A stretch of DNA of 64,000 nt from Bacteroidales bacterium UBA4179 (GCA_002381125.1 DFUT01000039.1:1-64000), one strand, 5' to 3'; positions 52,302-63,100 are shown, counted from the first letter of the stretch. The notes: generated from the letters alone by a model not told the origin. Translations and numbers: made by a program.

Positions 52302-54791
52302 ATGGTAAAAGCGAAAAAGAACATAAAAAGGAAACGATCGGTTTCACGGAAGAAGAACAGCCAATGGCTCGATTTTTTAAAAAGCGAGCGGTTGCATTTT
52401 CTTTTGGGGGTAATTATTGCTTTTGCAGGGATTTTTATTTTTCTTTCCATGGTTTCGTTTCCGTTTACCGGAGCTGCCGATCAAAGTAAGGTGCTCAACC
52501 GCTCCTTTGTCGAATTGGTCAACGATAAAAATTTGCAGGTCGATAATTGGACGGGTGTCGGAGGCGCTTTCATTGCTGAAGGTCTCATTAACGGGGGGTT
52601 CGGAATTTTTTCGGTACTCATTCCTTTTTTTATTGTTTATGTCGGACTTCGGTTGATGAAGGTTTCCAATTTTTCCTTTTTCAAAGCTCTTTTTTTCATG
52701 GCTTTGGGATTAATCGGAGGATCGATTGCATCTGCTTTTGTTCTCGGAAAACTTTTTCCCGATAGTCACATCAATTGGGGCGGCAGTCATGGTGTCAGGA
52801 TAGAACAGTTGTTGGAAAGCAGTATCGGTTGGCCGGGAGTGATTTTGGTAATTCTTTTGTTTATCATCGTTTTCTGTGTTCTTATTCGAAAAAATTCCGT
52901 TCAGGAAATTCGTCAAACGTTGGTCAACGATAAGTCGAAATCAGACGAGGCAGAAGAATATACTCCCGATGAGCCTGAGATAAATAAGGCAGCAGAGGAA
53001 ACAGAACCGGAAATGGAGCAAAAACCTTCCTTTTTGAAACGTTTGTTCAGATGGAAAAAGAGAAGAAGCGATGAAGATGATGAGGAGGAAAGAGAGAATG
53101 AGCAGGAAAGCGGTGCAACAGACAATGTAACAATGCAAAATCGGGAATCTTCGCTAACAGATAAAAATGATTTTGAGGTGGTGGTTCCCAAAGATGAAGA
53201 GCAGGTTATCGTTACTCCTGCAGAAGTTTTCACTTCATTTCGCCCGGATACAGAAGTTGCAGATGAAGGACGTATCGAGATTCCGGAAGACTATGACCCG
53301 CGAAAAGATCTTTCGGCGTTTCGTTTTCCGACGACGGATTTGCTCAAAACGTACCATACGGGCAACAGGGAGGTCAATATGCAGGAGCAGAATGAGAACA
53401 AGGATAAAATTATTCATACGCTTCGCAATTATGGTATCGAAATTACCTCCATAAAAGCTACGGTGGGACCGACCGTTACCTTATACGAAATTGTACCGCA
53501 GGCGGGTGTGCGGATTTCGCGCATTCGGAATCTCGAAGACGATATCGCATTGAGTTTGTCGGCATTGGGAATCCGCATTATCGCTCCCATGCCGGGAAAA
53601 GGAACCATCGGGATTGAAGTGCCCAACAAAGATCCGCAAATTGTATCGATGCACTCGGTGATATCTTCAAAGAAATTTCAGGAATGCAGCTACGATTTGC
53701 CTGTGGCACTAGGGAAAACCATTACTAACGAGGTTTTTATTTTCGACCTGACCAAAATGCCGCACTTGCTGGTTGCGGGTGCAACCGGACAAGGGAAATC
53801 GGTTGGACTTAATGCCATCATTACCTCATTGCTTTACAAAAAACATCCGGCTGAGATGAAGCTGGTGTTGATCGACCCGAAAATGGTGGAATTCAATATT
53901 TATTCCATTATCGAAAGGCATTATCTTGCGAAGCTTCCCGATGAAGAAAAAGCCATTATTACCGATGTGACCAAAGTTACGCAGACGTTGAATTCGCTCA
54001 CCAAAGAGATGGACGATCGTTACGAGTTGTTGATGAGGGCACACGTGCGTACCATTAAAGAATATAACGAGAAGTTCGTCAAACGTCGCTTGAATCCGAA
54101 CAACGGGCATCGTTACATGCCCTATATTGTGGTGGTGATCGACGAGTTTGGCGATCTGATCATGACAGCGGGCAAAGAGATTGAAATGCCCATTGCGCGT
54201 ATCGCGCAGAAAGCTCGTGCCGTGGGCATACACATGGTTATCGCTACCCAGCGGCCTACAACCAATATCATCACGGGAACCATCAAAGCCAATTTCCCTG
54301 CCCGCATGGCTTTTCGGGTGACGTCGCAGATCGATTCGCGCACGATTCTCGACATGAACGGCGCAAATCAGTTGACCGGGCGAGGCGATTTGCTTTTTTC
54401 TCAGGGGAACAATCTTATACGCATTCAGTGCGCTTTTGTGGATACGCCCGAGATCGACGAAATTGCCCGCTACATCGGCGGCCAGCGGGGATACGAAACG
54501 GCGTATGCGTTGCCTGAGGTTTCGACTGACGAGGGGGATAAACCCGGGACAGTCGATTTAAACGAGCGGGACACGTTGTTTGAGGAAGCGGCGAGGCTTA
54601 TCGTGATTCACCAGCAGGGTTCGACGTCGCTTATCCAGCGCAAGTTTTCCATTGGTTATAATCGTGCCGGGCGGCTGATGGATCAGCTGGAAGCTGCCGG
54701 AATTGTGGGCCCTGCACAAGGGAGTAAGCCTCGCGACGTGTATATTTCGGATGAATATTCGCTGGAAAAACTGCTCGATTCGTTGCGATAA
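52302..54791 (+). CDS. ftsK: DNA translocase FtsK/SpoIIIE
   Basis: FtsK pumps chromosome ends through the division septum and helps resolve dimers. The 829-aa protein has a basic N-terminus, four transmembrane helices (about 27-200), a highly acidic linker (about 210-330), then the motor with Walker A GATGQGKS (about 493-500), VVVIDEFGDLIM as Walker B, and the RecA-like core. The C-terminal winged-helix gamma domain (TSLIQRKFSIGYNRAGRLMDQLE) should read KOPS-like sites. It precedes a LolA-like gene by 57 bases, as in other Bacteroidales. Confidence 0.96.
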   Translation: MVKAKKNIKRKRSVSRKKNSQWLDFLKSERLHFLLGVIIAFAGIFIFLSMVSFPFTGAADQSKVLNRSFVELVNDKNLQVDNWTGVGGAFIAEGLINGGFGIFSVLIPFFIVYVGLRLMKVSNFSFFKALFFMALGLIGGSIASAFVLGKLFPDSHINWGGSHGVRIEQLLESSIGWPGVILVILLFIIVFCVLIRKNSVQEIRQTLVNDKSKSDEAEEYTPDEPEINKAAEETEPEMEQKPSFLKRLFRWKKRRSDEDDEEERENEQESGATDNVTMQNRESSLTDKNDFEVVVPKDEEQVIVTPAEVFTSFRPDTEVADEGRIEIPEDYDPRKDLSAFRFPTTDLLKTYHTGNREVNMQEQNENKDKIIHTLRNYGIEITSIKATVGPTVTLYEIVPQAGVRISRIRNLEDDIALSLSALGIRIIAPMPGKGTIGIEVPNKDPQIVSMHSVISSKKFQECSYDLPVALGKTITNEVFIFDLTKMPHLLVAGATGQGKSVGLNAIITSLLYKKHPAEMKLVLIDPKMVEFNIYSIIERHYLAKLPDEEKAIITDVTKVTQTLNSLTKEMDDRYELLMRAHVRTIKEYNEKFVKRRLNPNNGHRYMPYIVVVIDEFGDLIMTAGKEIEMPIARIAQKARAVGIHMVIATQRPTTNIITGTIKANFPARMAFRVTSQIDSRTILDMNGANQLTGRGDLLFSQGNNLIRIQCAFVDTPEIDEIARYIGGQRGYETAYALPEVSTDEGDKPGTVDLNERDTLFEEAARLIVIHQQGSTSLIQRKFSIGYNRAGRLMDQLEAAGIVGPAQGSKPRDVYISDEYSLEKLLDSLR

Positions 54792-54848
54792 TTTTAAACC
54801 TTCGGAACGGCAACGGATCAATTAATAACGAATGAATCACAACAAAAA

Positions 54849-55493
54849 ATGAAAAGAAATATTCTCACCTTATTTTTCTTTTTGACAGGCTTGATTTCTT
54901 TTGCCCAGTCTTTCGACGATGCGAGAGCGATGTTGGATAAGGTTTATGAAGCTTACGAACAATCCAAAGGAGTTAAATTCTCCTTTGAGGTCACCACCAT
55001 CGATGCCAAGGGTATGTCTTACGGGTCTCAACAAGGCGAAGCCATGATGAAGGGGGATAAGTTTAAGTTGGACATGAATACGACGACGATATGGTTCGAC
55101 GGAAAAACGCAATGGGTGTTGCTGAAAGATGCCGGTGAAGTAAATATCAGCAATCCGTCCGCCAAAGAAATCACGTTTATCAGTCCGATGGCATTGTTGC
55201 GCGTATATAAGAGCGGTTATACACTGAAAAAACCGATACCGACAATGGTCAACGGGCAACGTGCGTATGTTATCGATATGATACCCACTACTTCGCGTAG
55301 CGATTTTAAACAACTGTCGGTTGCCGTGGATAAAAAAACGAATACGGTTTTGCAGATAAAAACAACGCTTAAAAATAATCAGAAAAACAGTATCGATATC
55401 AAAAATTATAACGATAACCATAATTTTCCCGATTCCGTTTTTGTATTCAATAAAGCCGATTATCCTGATATCGAGGTGGTAGATCTTCGTTAA
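54849..55493 (+). CDS. LolA-like outer-membrane lipoprotein carrier
   Basis: This 214-aa periplasmic protein has a signal peptide (about 1-20, ISFAQ) and the LolA-type half-barrel sequence order: YEQSKGVKFSFEV, GEAMMKGDKFKLDM, TIWFDGKTQWVLLKDAGEV, then a C-terminal region ending PDIEVVDLR. LolA carries lipoproteins from the inner to the outer membrane. Bacteroidota have several LolA-like proteins, so the exact role is uncertain. It follows ftsK by 57 bases on the same strand and may be co-transcribed. Confidence 0.85.
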   Translation: MKRNILTLFFFLTGLISFAQSFDDARAMLDKVYEAYEQSKGVKFSFEVTTIDAKGMSYGSQQGEAMMKGDKFKLDMNTTTIWFDGKTQWVLLKDAGEVNISNPSAKEITFISPMALLRVYKSGYTLKKPIPTMVNGQRAYVIDMIPTTSRSDFKQLSVAVDKKTNTVLQIKTTLKNNQKNSIDIKNYNDNHNFPDSVFVFNKADYPDIEVVDLR

Positions 55494-55555
55494 TTTGTTT
55501 TATTTAGGCTAAATAGATAATGCTTATATCGCTTCCTTAAATTGAGGAAGTGTTG

Positions 55556-55563
55556 TACCTTTG
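55556..55563 (+). promoter_or_regulatory. Predicted -7 box for trxB
   Basis: TACCTTTG matches TAnnTTTG, 66 bases before the ATG at 55630. It overlaps the in-frame TTG at 55561 and rules that start out. Confidence 0.55.
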
Positions 55564-55629
55564 TTGCCGAAAGATAATCCTAAGGGCCTTCTTCTGCCGG
55601 AGAGGGTGATCTATATAGAAAAAAGAAGT

Positions 55630-56580
55630 ATGAGAAATAGCGTAAAATGTCTGATTATAGGAGCAGGACCGGCCGGTTATACGGCTGCCATTTATGCTTC
55701 GCGTGCCAATTTGGAGCCGGTTTTGTATGAAGGAATGCAACCGGGAGGACAACTGACCACCACGATGGAAGTAGAAAATTTTCCGGGATATCCCGAAGGG
55801 GTGAGTGGCCCACAAATGATGGAGGATTTCAAAAAGCAGGCGGAAAGATTCGGTACCGAAATTCGTTCCGGAAGAGTAACAGCAGTGGATTTTTCGGTTC
55901 GCCCGCTAAAAGTGACCATCGATAACGAATATACCGTCGAGGCCGACGCGGTGATTATTGCTACAGGGGCTGAGGCTAAATACTTGGGCTTGCCCGACGA
56001 GAAAAAGTACGCCGGGCAGGGGGTTTCGGCTTGTGCCACATGCGACGGCTTTTTTTATCGCAAAAAGAAAGTGGCCGTGGTTGGCGGTGGCGATACTGCA
56101 TGTGAAGAGGCACTTTATTTGGCAGGCTTGGCAGAGAAAGTATATATGATTGTGCGCAAACCGTATTTGCGTGCTTCACGAATCATGCAGGAACGGGTGA
56201 TGAATCATCCTAAGATTGAAATTCTCTTCGAACACAATGTGGTGGGTTTGTTTGGCGAAAAAGGGGTTGAAGGTGCGCATTTGGTCAAACGAATGGGGCA
56301 ACCCGATGAGGAGAAATTGGATATTGCCATCGACGGTTTGTTTCTTGCTATAGGACACAAGCCGAACAGCGATATTTTCAGCGATTTTCTGGAATTGGAT
56401 GAGGCAGGGTATATCAAAACACAACATCCGACCACGCGTACCAATGTAGAAGGCGTTTTTGCTGCCGGAGATGTGGCTGACCCCATTTACCGCCAGGCGG
56501 TTACGGCTGCTGGTACAGGCTGCCGCGCAGCTATCGATGCCGAGCGGTATTTGATCGAAAAAGGGCTCAGTTCATTCTGA
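55630..56580 (+). CDS. trxB: Thioredoxin reductase
   Basis: TrxB uses NADPH and FAD to reduce thioredoxin. The 316-aa protein starts at MRNSVKCLIIGAGPAGY. FAD motif GAGPAGYTAA, redox pair Cys135-Ala-Thr-Cys138 in SACATCDGFF, NADPH motif VGGGDTACEEA, and C-terminal GVFAAGDV are all present. An earlier in-frame TTG falls inside the promoter box and is rejected. It faces ppk1. It could serve Tpx and other thioredoxin clients. Confidence 0.95.
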   Translation: MRNSVKCLIIGAGPAGYTAAIYASRANLEPVLYEGMQPGGQLTTTMEVENFPGYPEGVSGPQMMEDFKKQAERFGTEIRSGRVTAVDFSVRPLKVTIDNEYTVEADAVIIATGAEAKYLGLPDEKKYAGQGVSACATCDGFFYRKKKVAVVGGGDTACEEALYLAGLAEKVYMIVRKPYLRASRIMQERVMNHPKIEILFEHNVVGLFGEKGVEGAHLVKRMGQPDEEKLDIAIDGLFLAIGHKPNSDIFSDFLELDEAGYIKTQHPTTRTNVEGVFAAGDVADPIYRQAVTAAGTGCRAAIDAERYLIEKGLSSF

Positions 56581-56661
56581 TCTTATCCGGTAGTCGGTTA
56601 AGTTTTGCAACTTCTTCAGGCGATAGGTTGGAGATGTCTCGTCGCATGTGAGTCATGCCTT

Positions 56662-58737
56662 TTATTCTTTTGTTTTTCTTTTTAAGTATTCGTAGGTGGC
56701 TTGTTGGGAACGAACAGGCGGATTGTTATTCTGCTTAAAAACGTTTTTCAGGTTTTCATCGATCCATACAGCGCTCCGGTTATCGACAAGTTGTATATGG
56801 AGTATATCGATAACTTCCTGTTTCAAGGGTTCCGATAAAATGGGGAATGCTGTCTCTATTCGGCGGTGGAGGTTGCGTTCCATCCAGTCGGCCGAGGTGA
56901 GGTACACTTCTTCGTTGCCTTCGTTATAGAAATACCATACGCGGCTATGTTCCAGATAAGCATCCACAATGCGTGTAATGGTAATGTTTTTACTGTAAGG
57001 CTGATTGGGAACAAGGCAACAGATGCCTCGTATGATTAAATCGATTTTTACGCCGGCTTCGCTTGCGCGATATAAAGCATCGATCATATCCTTGTCTTCG
57101 AGGCTGTTCATTTTGAGAATAATTCGACCCGAACCCCCTTTTTTTGCATGTTCAATTTCGCGATCAATCATTTTTTGTATTGCAGGAAGCATGTTGAATT
57201 GGCTTACCAGCAGCCGTTTGAATTCATGGTGGTGAGGCTTTCCCTCCAGAATGTGAAAAATTTCATCGATATCGTTAATGAATTCACTTTGGGAAGTGAG
57301 TAATCCTTTATCGGAATAGATGCGAGCTGTTTTTTCGTTGAAATTGCCGGTGCTTAAATAGGCGTATCCTTTGAGCGGATGGTCGGGATCGTTGCTTTTT
57401 CGACGTACGTAGGCCAGTTTGGCATGTACCTTTAAGCCGGGAAGGCTGTAGATGATTTTTATTCCCGCTTGTTGCATCAGCTCGGCTGTAACGTAGTTGT
57501 TTTCCTCGTCGAAACGGGCTTTCATCTCCACAAATACAGTTACTTTTTTGCCGTTTTTTGCTGCACTGATCAAGCTGTTGACAACCGCGGAATTTTCAGC
57601 TACCCGATATTGCGTTACTTTGATTTCGATCACCTTTGGGTCAAAAGCTGCCTGCATGAGAAAGCGCAATACATAGTCGAATGACTGGTACGGGAAATGC
57701 AAAAGCACATCTTGCCTGTGCAAAACGCTCAGGATGGAATTATCGGTTTCGAGTATTGGAACACGCAATGGGTCCGGCAGTTGGCGTTTGAGTTTTTCTC
57801 CAACCGGATTGGGAAGTTCGGCCAGTTCGGCCAGATTCAAGTAGCGACCGGAAGGTAAAAGTTCCTCTTCCTCAATTTCATATGTATCGCATAAGTATTT
57901 AAGGAAATAGGGCGGCATGTTCCGGTCATACTGAAAGCGGGTTACGGCACCTATTTTTCGTTTTCGTACTTTTTTGAGTATTTTTTCGGCAATATCTTTT
58001 TGATCTTCGTTCTCCAGTGAAAAGTCGGCATCGCGCGATATTTTTATACCGTAGCAATCGATAATATCGTATCCCGGGAACACACTTTGCAGATTTGCTT
58101 TGATGATGTCTTCGATAAACATGATGTAATGGAACCCATTATGGGTCGGAAGCTCTACGAAACGGGGCAATCGCGTGTAGGGAATTTTCATGAGGGCGTA
58201 GGTGTAGCGGGGTCGTTGACTTGTCGATTTTCTTTTTCTTTTGCGCCGGAGACTGATTACCAGGTAAATGCGTCCGTCCTGAATAAATGAATGAATGCCA
58301 TTTTTTTGGATGATCATAGGTTGAAGAAAAGGGAATATTTCTTCGTTGAAATATTTTTCGATGAATGTTTTATGAAAAGGTTCGACTTCCTCGCCCTGAT
58401 AAAGAATAATACGATTTCTTTTGAGTTCAGGGAGTATGCTGTCGTAAAAAATACGATCATACTCCTCTTCTTGAGTAGTGACTTCTTTGTTGATTTCTGT
58501 GAGTATTTGCAATGCTTCTCTTGTTGCTTCGTCGTCTTTGATGCTTTTCAGCAGCTTATTATGGTACCTTGATACACGTACTTTATAGAATTCTTCCAGA
58601 TTGGATGAATAAATGGAAAGAAATTTTATGCGTTCGTAAACCGGCAATCGTTCGTCTTTCGCCTCGAGCAATACTCTGTAATTGAACGACAACCAGCTTA
58701 AATCACGGTTAAAATATCGATAGTTGGAAGCATCCAT
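56662..58737 (-). CDS. ppk1: Polyphosphate kinase 1
   Basis: PPK1 reversibly makes polyphosphate from ATP. The 691-aa protein has the four-domain order: N-terminal NRDLSWLSFNYRVL (about 9-22), head domain, and two phospholipase D-like catalytic domains. The conserved VLHRQDVLLHFPYQSF, the autophosphorylated His region GLKVHAKLAYVRRK (about 430-443) and YAYLSTGNFNEKTARIYSD are intact, as is the second His block near the C-terminus. Divergent from the YfcE-like gene, whose -7 box lies 25 bases from that of ppk1. Nearby surE and alkaline phosphatase are not linked to it. Confidence 0.96.
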   Translation of the reverse strand: MDASNYRYFNRDLSWLSFNYRVLLEAKDERLPVYERIKFLSIYSSNLEEFYKVRVSRYHNKLLKSIKDDEATREALQILTEINKEVTTQEEEYDRIFYDSILPELKRNRIILYQGEEVEPFHKTFIEKYFNEEIFPFLQPMIIQKNGIHSFIQDGRIYLVISLRRKRKRKSTSQRPRYTYALMKIPYTRLPRFVELPTHNGFHYIMFIEDIIKANLQSVFPGYDIIDCYGIKISRDADFSLENEDQKDIAEKILKKVRKRKIGAVTRFQYDRNMPPYFLKYLCDTYEIEEEELLPSGRYLNLAELAELPNPVGEKLKRQLPDPLRVPILETDNSILSVLHRQDVLLHFPYQSFDYVLRFLMQAAFDPKVIEIKVTQYRVAENSAVVNSLISAAKNGKKVTVFVEMKARFDEENNYVTAELMQQAGIKIIYSLPGLKVHAKLAYVRRKSNDPDHPLKGYAYLSTGNFNEKTARIYSDKGLLTSQSEFINDIDEIFHILEGKPHHHEFKRLLVSQFNMLPAIQKMIDREIEHAKKGGSGRIILKMNSLEDKDMIDALYRASEAGVKIDLIIRGICCLVPNQPYSKNITITRIVDAYLEHSRVWYFYNEGNEEVYLTSADWMERNLHRRIETAFPILSEPLKQEVIDILHIQLVDNRSAVWIDENLKNVFKQNNNPPVRSQQATYEYLKRKTKE

Positions 58738-58763
58738 ACCTAAATGGTTTTTACGGCTTTGTA

Positions 58764-58771
58764 CAAAAATA
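58764..58771 (-). promoter_or_regulatory. Predicted -7 box for ppk1
   Basis: The minus strand reads TATTTTTG (TAnnTTTG), 26 bases before the ppk1 ATG, back-to-back with the box of the YfcE-like gene. Confidence 0.5.
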
Positions 58772-58796
58772 GTGAAATAACTTCAATAAAAAACAG

Positions 58797-58804
58797 TAAT
58801 TTTG
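58797..58804 (+). promoter_or_regulatory. Predicted -7 box for the YfcE-like gene
   Basis: TAATTTTG matches TAnnTTTG, 13 bases before the first ATG at 58818, so the leader should be very short. Confidence 0.5.
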
Positions 58805-58817
58805 CCTGAATAAAAAG

Positions 58818-59321
58818 ATGGGAATGAAGAAAATCGGTTTATTGTCGGATACTCATAATTATTGGGATGAACGATACGAAACGTATTTTGCCGAGTGTGA
58901 TGAAATATGGCATGCAGGAGATATCGGTTCGTTGGAATTGTCAAATCGGTTTGAAGCGCTAAAGCCTTTTCGTGCAGTGTATGGCAATATCGATGATTAT
59001 CGCGTTCGCAGGGCTTATCCTTCAGCGCTTCGATTTACGTTGGAAGATGTGGATGTGTTGATAACGCATATCGGCGGTTATCCGGGAAAATACGATCCAT
59101 CCGTTCGTTCGCTTCTGTATACTGATCCACCCATGCTTTTTATTTGCGGACATTCCCATATTTTGAGGGTGATGTACGATAAAAAGCTGCGGTTTCTCTA
59201 TATGAATCCGGGTGCCGCAGGAAAATTTGGCATTCATCGGGTGAGAACGCTTTTGCGATTTGTGCTCGATGCGGGAGACATTCGCGATCTTGAAGTTGTC
59301 GAGCTTGGGGAAAACGGATAG
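58818..59321 (+). CDS. YfcE/MJ0936-type metallophosphodiesterase
   Basis: This 167-aa calcineurin-like phosphoesterase has GLLSDTHNYWD (about 7-17), WHAGDIGS (about 31-38), YGNIDDYRVR (about 55-64), ITHIGGYPG and CGHSHI (about 110-115), giving the full two-metal site. The group hydrolyses phosphodiester bonds in vitro and the physiological substrate is unknown. ATG at 58824 (MKKIGLL) is an alternative start. The gene converges on the LysE-family gene with a 17-base gap. Confidence 0.9.
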   Translation: MGMKKIGLLSDTHNYWDERYETYFAECDEIWHAGDIGSLELSNRFEALKPFRAVYGNIDDYRVRRAYPSALRFTLEDVDVLITHIGGYPGKYDPSVRSLLYTDPPMLFICGHSHILRVMYDKKLRFLYMNPGAAGKFGIHRVRTLLRFVLDAGDIRDLEVVELGENG

Positions 59322-59338
59322 TTTTTGCAAATGTGCAT

Positions 59339-59968
59339 TCAGACGATAGCCGTGATGATTCCTCCTGCCCCCAGTATCATCAAGATAGTTCCTACAATGC
59401 GGTTGAGCATGATCAGTCCTCTTCGGTTGAAGTATTTTCGGAGTCGCGAAACAAGCAGAGTGATAAAAGTCCACCATAATAGCGCTCCGAGTGCTATGGA
59501 AATCATTCCCACGATTAGCGACACGCTTCCTTCTGCCAGCGGATTGAATTGGAAACGGGCATAGAGGGTGATGAATACGAGGATAATGGCTACATTGGAA
59601 AAGGTAAGCAGGAAAGAGGATATAAAATCTTTCATATAGCGTGTTTCTTCCACTTTCATTGTCGGTGTCCAGCCTTTCAGCGGATTTGAACGAAACACGC
59701 CGAATCCAAAAAAGAATAAAATAATGCTGCCCACAAGTTGGATTGTTGTTTTGTGTTTCGCCAGGAAATCGGAAACCATTGCTACCCCTATTAAGGTAAT
59801 CAGTGCGTAGGTAAGGTCAGAAAGCATAGCGCCTATGCCGGTGGCAAAGCCGTGCTTACAACCCCTGTTTAAGGTGCGCTGAATGCACAACATGTTTATT
59901 GGCCCCATGGGCGAAGCAACAAATAAGCCGATGATAAAACCTTTGACGGCGATTTCGCTTAACGACAT
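59339..59968 (-). CDS. LysE-family exporter
   Basis: This 209-aa membrane protein with about six helices carries the LysE/RhtB hallmark GLFVASPMGPINMLCIQRTLNRG (about 14-36) followed by GFATGIGAMLSD. The family exports amino acids or related small molecules. Length is normal. A TAnnTTTG box lies 25 bases upstream on the minus strand, and purL is divergent. Substrate unknown. Confidence 0.9.
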   Translation of the reverse strand: MSLSEIAVKGFIIGLFVASPMGPINMLCIQRTLNRGCKHGFATGIGAMLSDLTYALITLIGVAMVSDFLAKHKTTIQLVGSIILFFFGFGVFRSNPLKGWTPTMKVEETRYMKDFISSFLLTFSNVAIILVFITLYARFQFNPLAEGSVSLIVGMISIALGALLWWTFITLLVSRLRKYFNRRGLIMLNRIVGTILMILGAGGIITAIV

Positions 59969-59993
59969 TTTTTCTTGCGTTGTTTTCGTTTGC

Positions 59994-60001
59994 CAAAGAT
60001 A
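59994..60001 (-). promoter_or_regulatory. Predicted -7 box for the LysE-family gene
   Basis: The minus strand reads TATCTTTG (TAnnTTTG), 25 bases before the ATG at 59968. Confidence 0.5.
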
Positions 60002-60062
60002 TGCGCAATAATTGTTACATACAAAAAAGAGATTTTAATTCTCATATTCGTTCTCTTTTCAT

Positions 60063-60070
60063 TAACTTTG
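60063..60070 (+). promoter_or_regulatory. Predicted -7 box for purL
   Basis: TAACTTTG matches TAnnTTTG, 50 bases before the purL ATG. No -33 element or riboswitch was recognised. Confidence 0.5.
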
Positions 60071-60120
60071 CAACGTAAACAGTAGCTTTCATTTTGTTTC
60101 AACGTTAAAAAATAAAAATA

Positions 60121-63100
60121 ATGATCGTTTTTTTCAGAACCACTGCTCAACATATTATTGCTGTTGAAACTTCTCTCCCTTTTTCCGAGGAAACAGCCAA
60201 TCGTTTGAAATGGCTTTTCGGAAATGCAGAAATGCTTGATTCTGCCAAGATTGACGAACGATTTATAGGTCCACGTCGTGAAATGATTACACCATGGAGC
60301 ACATGTGCCGTGGAAATTACTCAGAACATGGGAATTACAGGTGTTGCCCGCATCGAAGAGTTTATCCCTGCCAAAGAAGACGACAGGTATGATCCTATGT
60401 TGCAGGAGATGTATGAAAAACTCGATCAGGGAATATTCACGATCGATAAAGTACCCGACCCCATTATTTATATCGACGATATTGCCGCTTATAACGAGAA
60501 AGAAGGATTGGCCTTGAGCGAGGAGGAGATCGCGTATTTGAATGAGCTGAGCAAAAAAATGAATCGAAAACTTACCGATAGTGAGGTCTTTGGATTTTCT
60601 CAGGTGAATTCCGAGCATTGTCGTCATAAGATTTTTAATGGAAAATTTATTATCGATGGCGAAGAAAAAGAGAGTACGCTTTTTCAACTTATCAAAAAAA
60701 CATCGCAGGTCAATCCAAATAAATTGGTTTCGGCATATAAGGACAATGTGGCTTTTGTGGAGGGGCCGACACGTGAGCAATTTGCTCCGGTCAATCCGGA
60801 GCAGCCCGATTTTTTCTCTACGAAAGATGTCGACAGTGTGCTTTCATTGAAAGCCGAAACACATAATTTCCCCACGACAGTAGAGCCTTTTAATGGTGCC
60901 GCTACCGGTACGGGCGGAGAAATTCGCGACAGGCTGGCAGGAGGCAAAGGTTCGCTTCCACTGGCAGGAACGGCTGTTTACATGACGTCCTATCCACGAT
61001 TGGAAGACGATCGTCCGTGGGAAAATACTCTTCCACCCAGAAAATGGTTGTATCGGACACCGGAAGAAATTCTCATTAAGGCATCTGATGGTGCTTCCGA
61101 TTTCGGAAACAAATTTGGGCAACCCTTGATTTGCGGTTCGGTATTGACGTTTGAACATACGGAAAATTATAAAAAATTCGGTTACGACAAGGTTGTCATG
61201 CTTGCCGGAGGTGTTGGTTTCGCCAATAGGCGCGATGCGTTGAAGGAAGATCCCAAACCGGGTGAAAAAATCGTAATGCTGGGAGGAGACAACTATCGCA
61301 TCGGTATGGGGGGAGGGGCAGTTTCATCGGTGGACACCGGGAAATATACGGCAGGTATTGAATTGAATGCCGTGCAGCGTGCCAATCCCGAAATGCAGAA
61401 ACGGGTGTCGAATGTTATTCGCGCGTTAGTGGAATCCGATGAGAATCCCATTGTGGCTATCCATGATCATGGTGCCGGTGGTCATTTGAATTGCTTTTCC
61501 GAACTGGTGGAAAAAACCGGAGGAAGAATCGAGATGGATAAACTTCCCATTGGAGATCCGACGTTGTCGGCAAAGGAGATTATCAGCAATGAAAGCCAGG
61601 AACGCATGGGGCTGCTTTTGGAACAAAAAGATATTGATCGTCTTGAGCGTATTTCGTCGCGCGAGCGATCGCCAATGTATGTGGTTGGGGAAACTACGGG
61701 CAACAAACGTCTTACCTTCGTGCAACCGGATGGTATTTGTCCTATCGATATGGATTTGGACGATTTTTTAGGCAAAGTGCCGGTGACCGTTATGGAGGAT
61801 ACGACGATAGAAGAAAAATATGCGGCTTTTGAATACGATCTCGACAAACTGGATACTTATCTTGAAAATGTACTGAGGTTGGAAGCGGTTGCTTGTAAGG
61901 ATTGGCTTACCAACAAAGTCGACCGATCGGTGACGGGTAAGGTGGCACGTCAGCAGTGTCAAGGGAAAATTCAGCTTCCTTTGAATGACCTTGGTGCGGT
62001 GGCTCTCGATTATAAAGGGAAGGAAGGCATAGCGACTTCTATTGGGCATGCTCCTCAGGTAGCTTTGATTGATCCGGCTGCCGGCTCGGTGATGGCTGTT
62101 GCCGAGGCGCTTACCAATATTGTTTTTGCTCCACTCAGCGAGGGATTACAAAGTGTATCGCTCAGTGCCAACTGGATGTGGCCGTGTCGTAATCCCGGCG
62201 AAGATGCGCGTCTTTACAAGGCAGTGGAGGCTTGTTCCGATTTTGTTTGCAAGCTGGGGATTAATATTCCCACAGGGAAAGATTCGTTGTCCATGACGCA
62301 AAAATACGGAGACGACAAAGTGCTTGCCCCGGGTACCGTGATTATTTCTGCTGCGGGTGAGGTGAAGAATATTCGTAAAATTGTTTCCCCTACCTTGGCT
62401 TATATTAAAGGAACGTATATTTATTATGTTGCTTTTTCGTCGGATACCCTTAAACTCGGTGGGTCTGCATTTGCGCAAACCCTGGGTAAGGTTGGGGACG
62501 AAGCTCCTACGGTTCCCGATGCCGAGTATTTTAAGCAGGCTTTTGCCGCAGTTCAGGAACTTGTCAATCGAGGGCTTATTCTCGCAGGGCACGATATCTC
62601 GGCAGGAGGAATGATTACGACTATGCTCGAAATGTGTTTTTCCAACCCGAAAGGCGGATTGGAAGCCCGGTTGGATAAAATTCCTTACGATGATCTTATT
62701 AAGATTTTATTTGCCGAAAATCCGGGTATCCTTATCCAGGTAAAACATCGTCATTTGGTGGATAAAATTCTGAGAGATTACGGGGTGGCTTCTTTTATTG
62801 TTGCTCGTCCAATCAAGAAACGTTCTCTTATTATTCAAAAAGGCGAATTTCGCCAAGATTTCGACATTGACCGGTTGCGTGATGTTTGGTACAAAACTTC
62901 CTATTTGTTGGACCGCAAACAAAGTGGAGAGTATTGTGCAAAAAAACGATTCGAGAATTATAAGAATCAGATTTTGAAATTCACGATTCCTTCCACTTTT
63001 ACAGGGAAGTTTGACGATCTGGGATTGAATCCCGACAGAAAAGAAAAATCGGGAATTACTGCGGCCATTATTCGTGAAAAAGGAACAAACGGCGAACGTG

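Noticed and set aside
60001..60120. Purine riboswitch before purL (and before purD)
   Set aside because: No three-way junction with the conserved loop bases was recognised; only a promoter box is seen.
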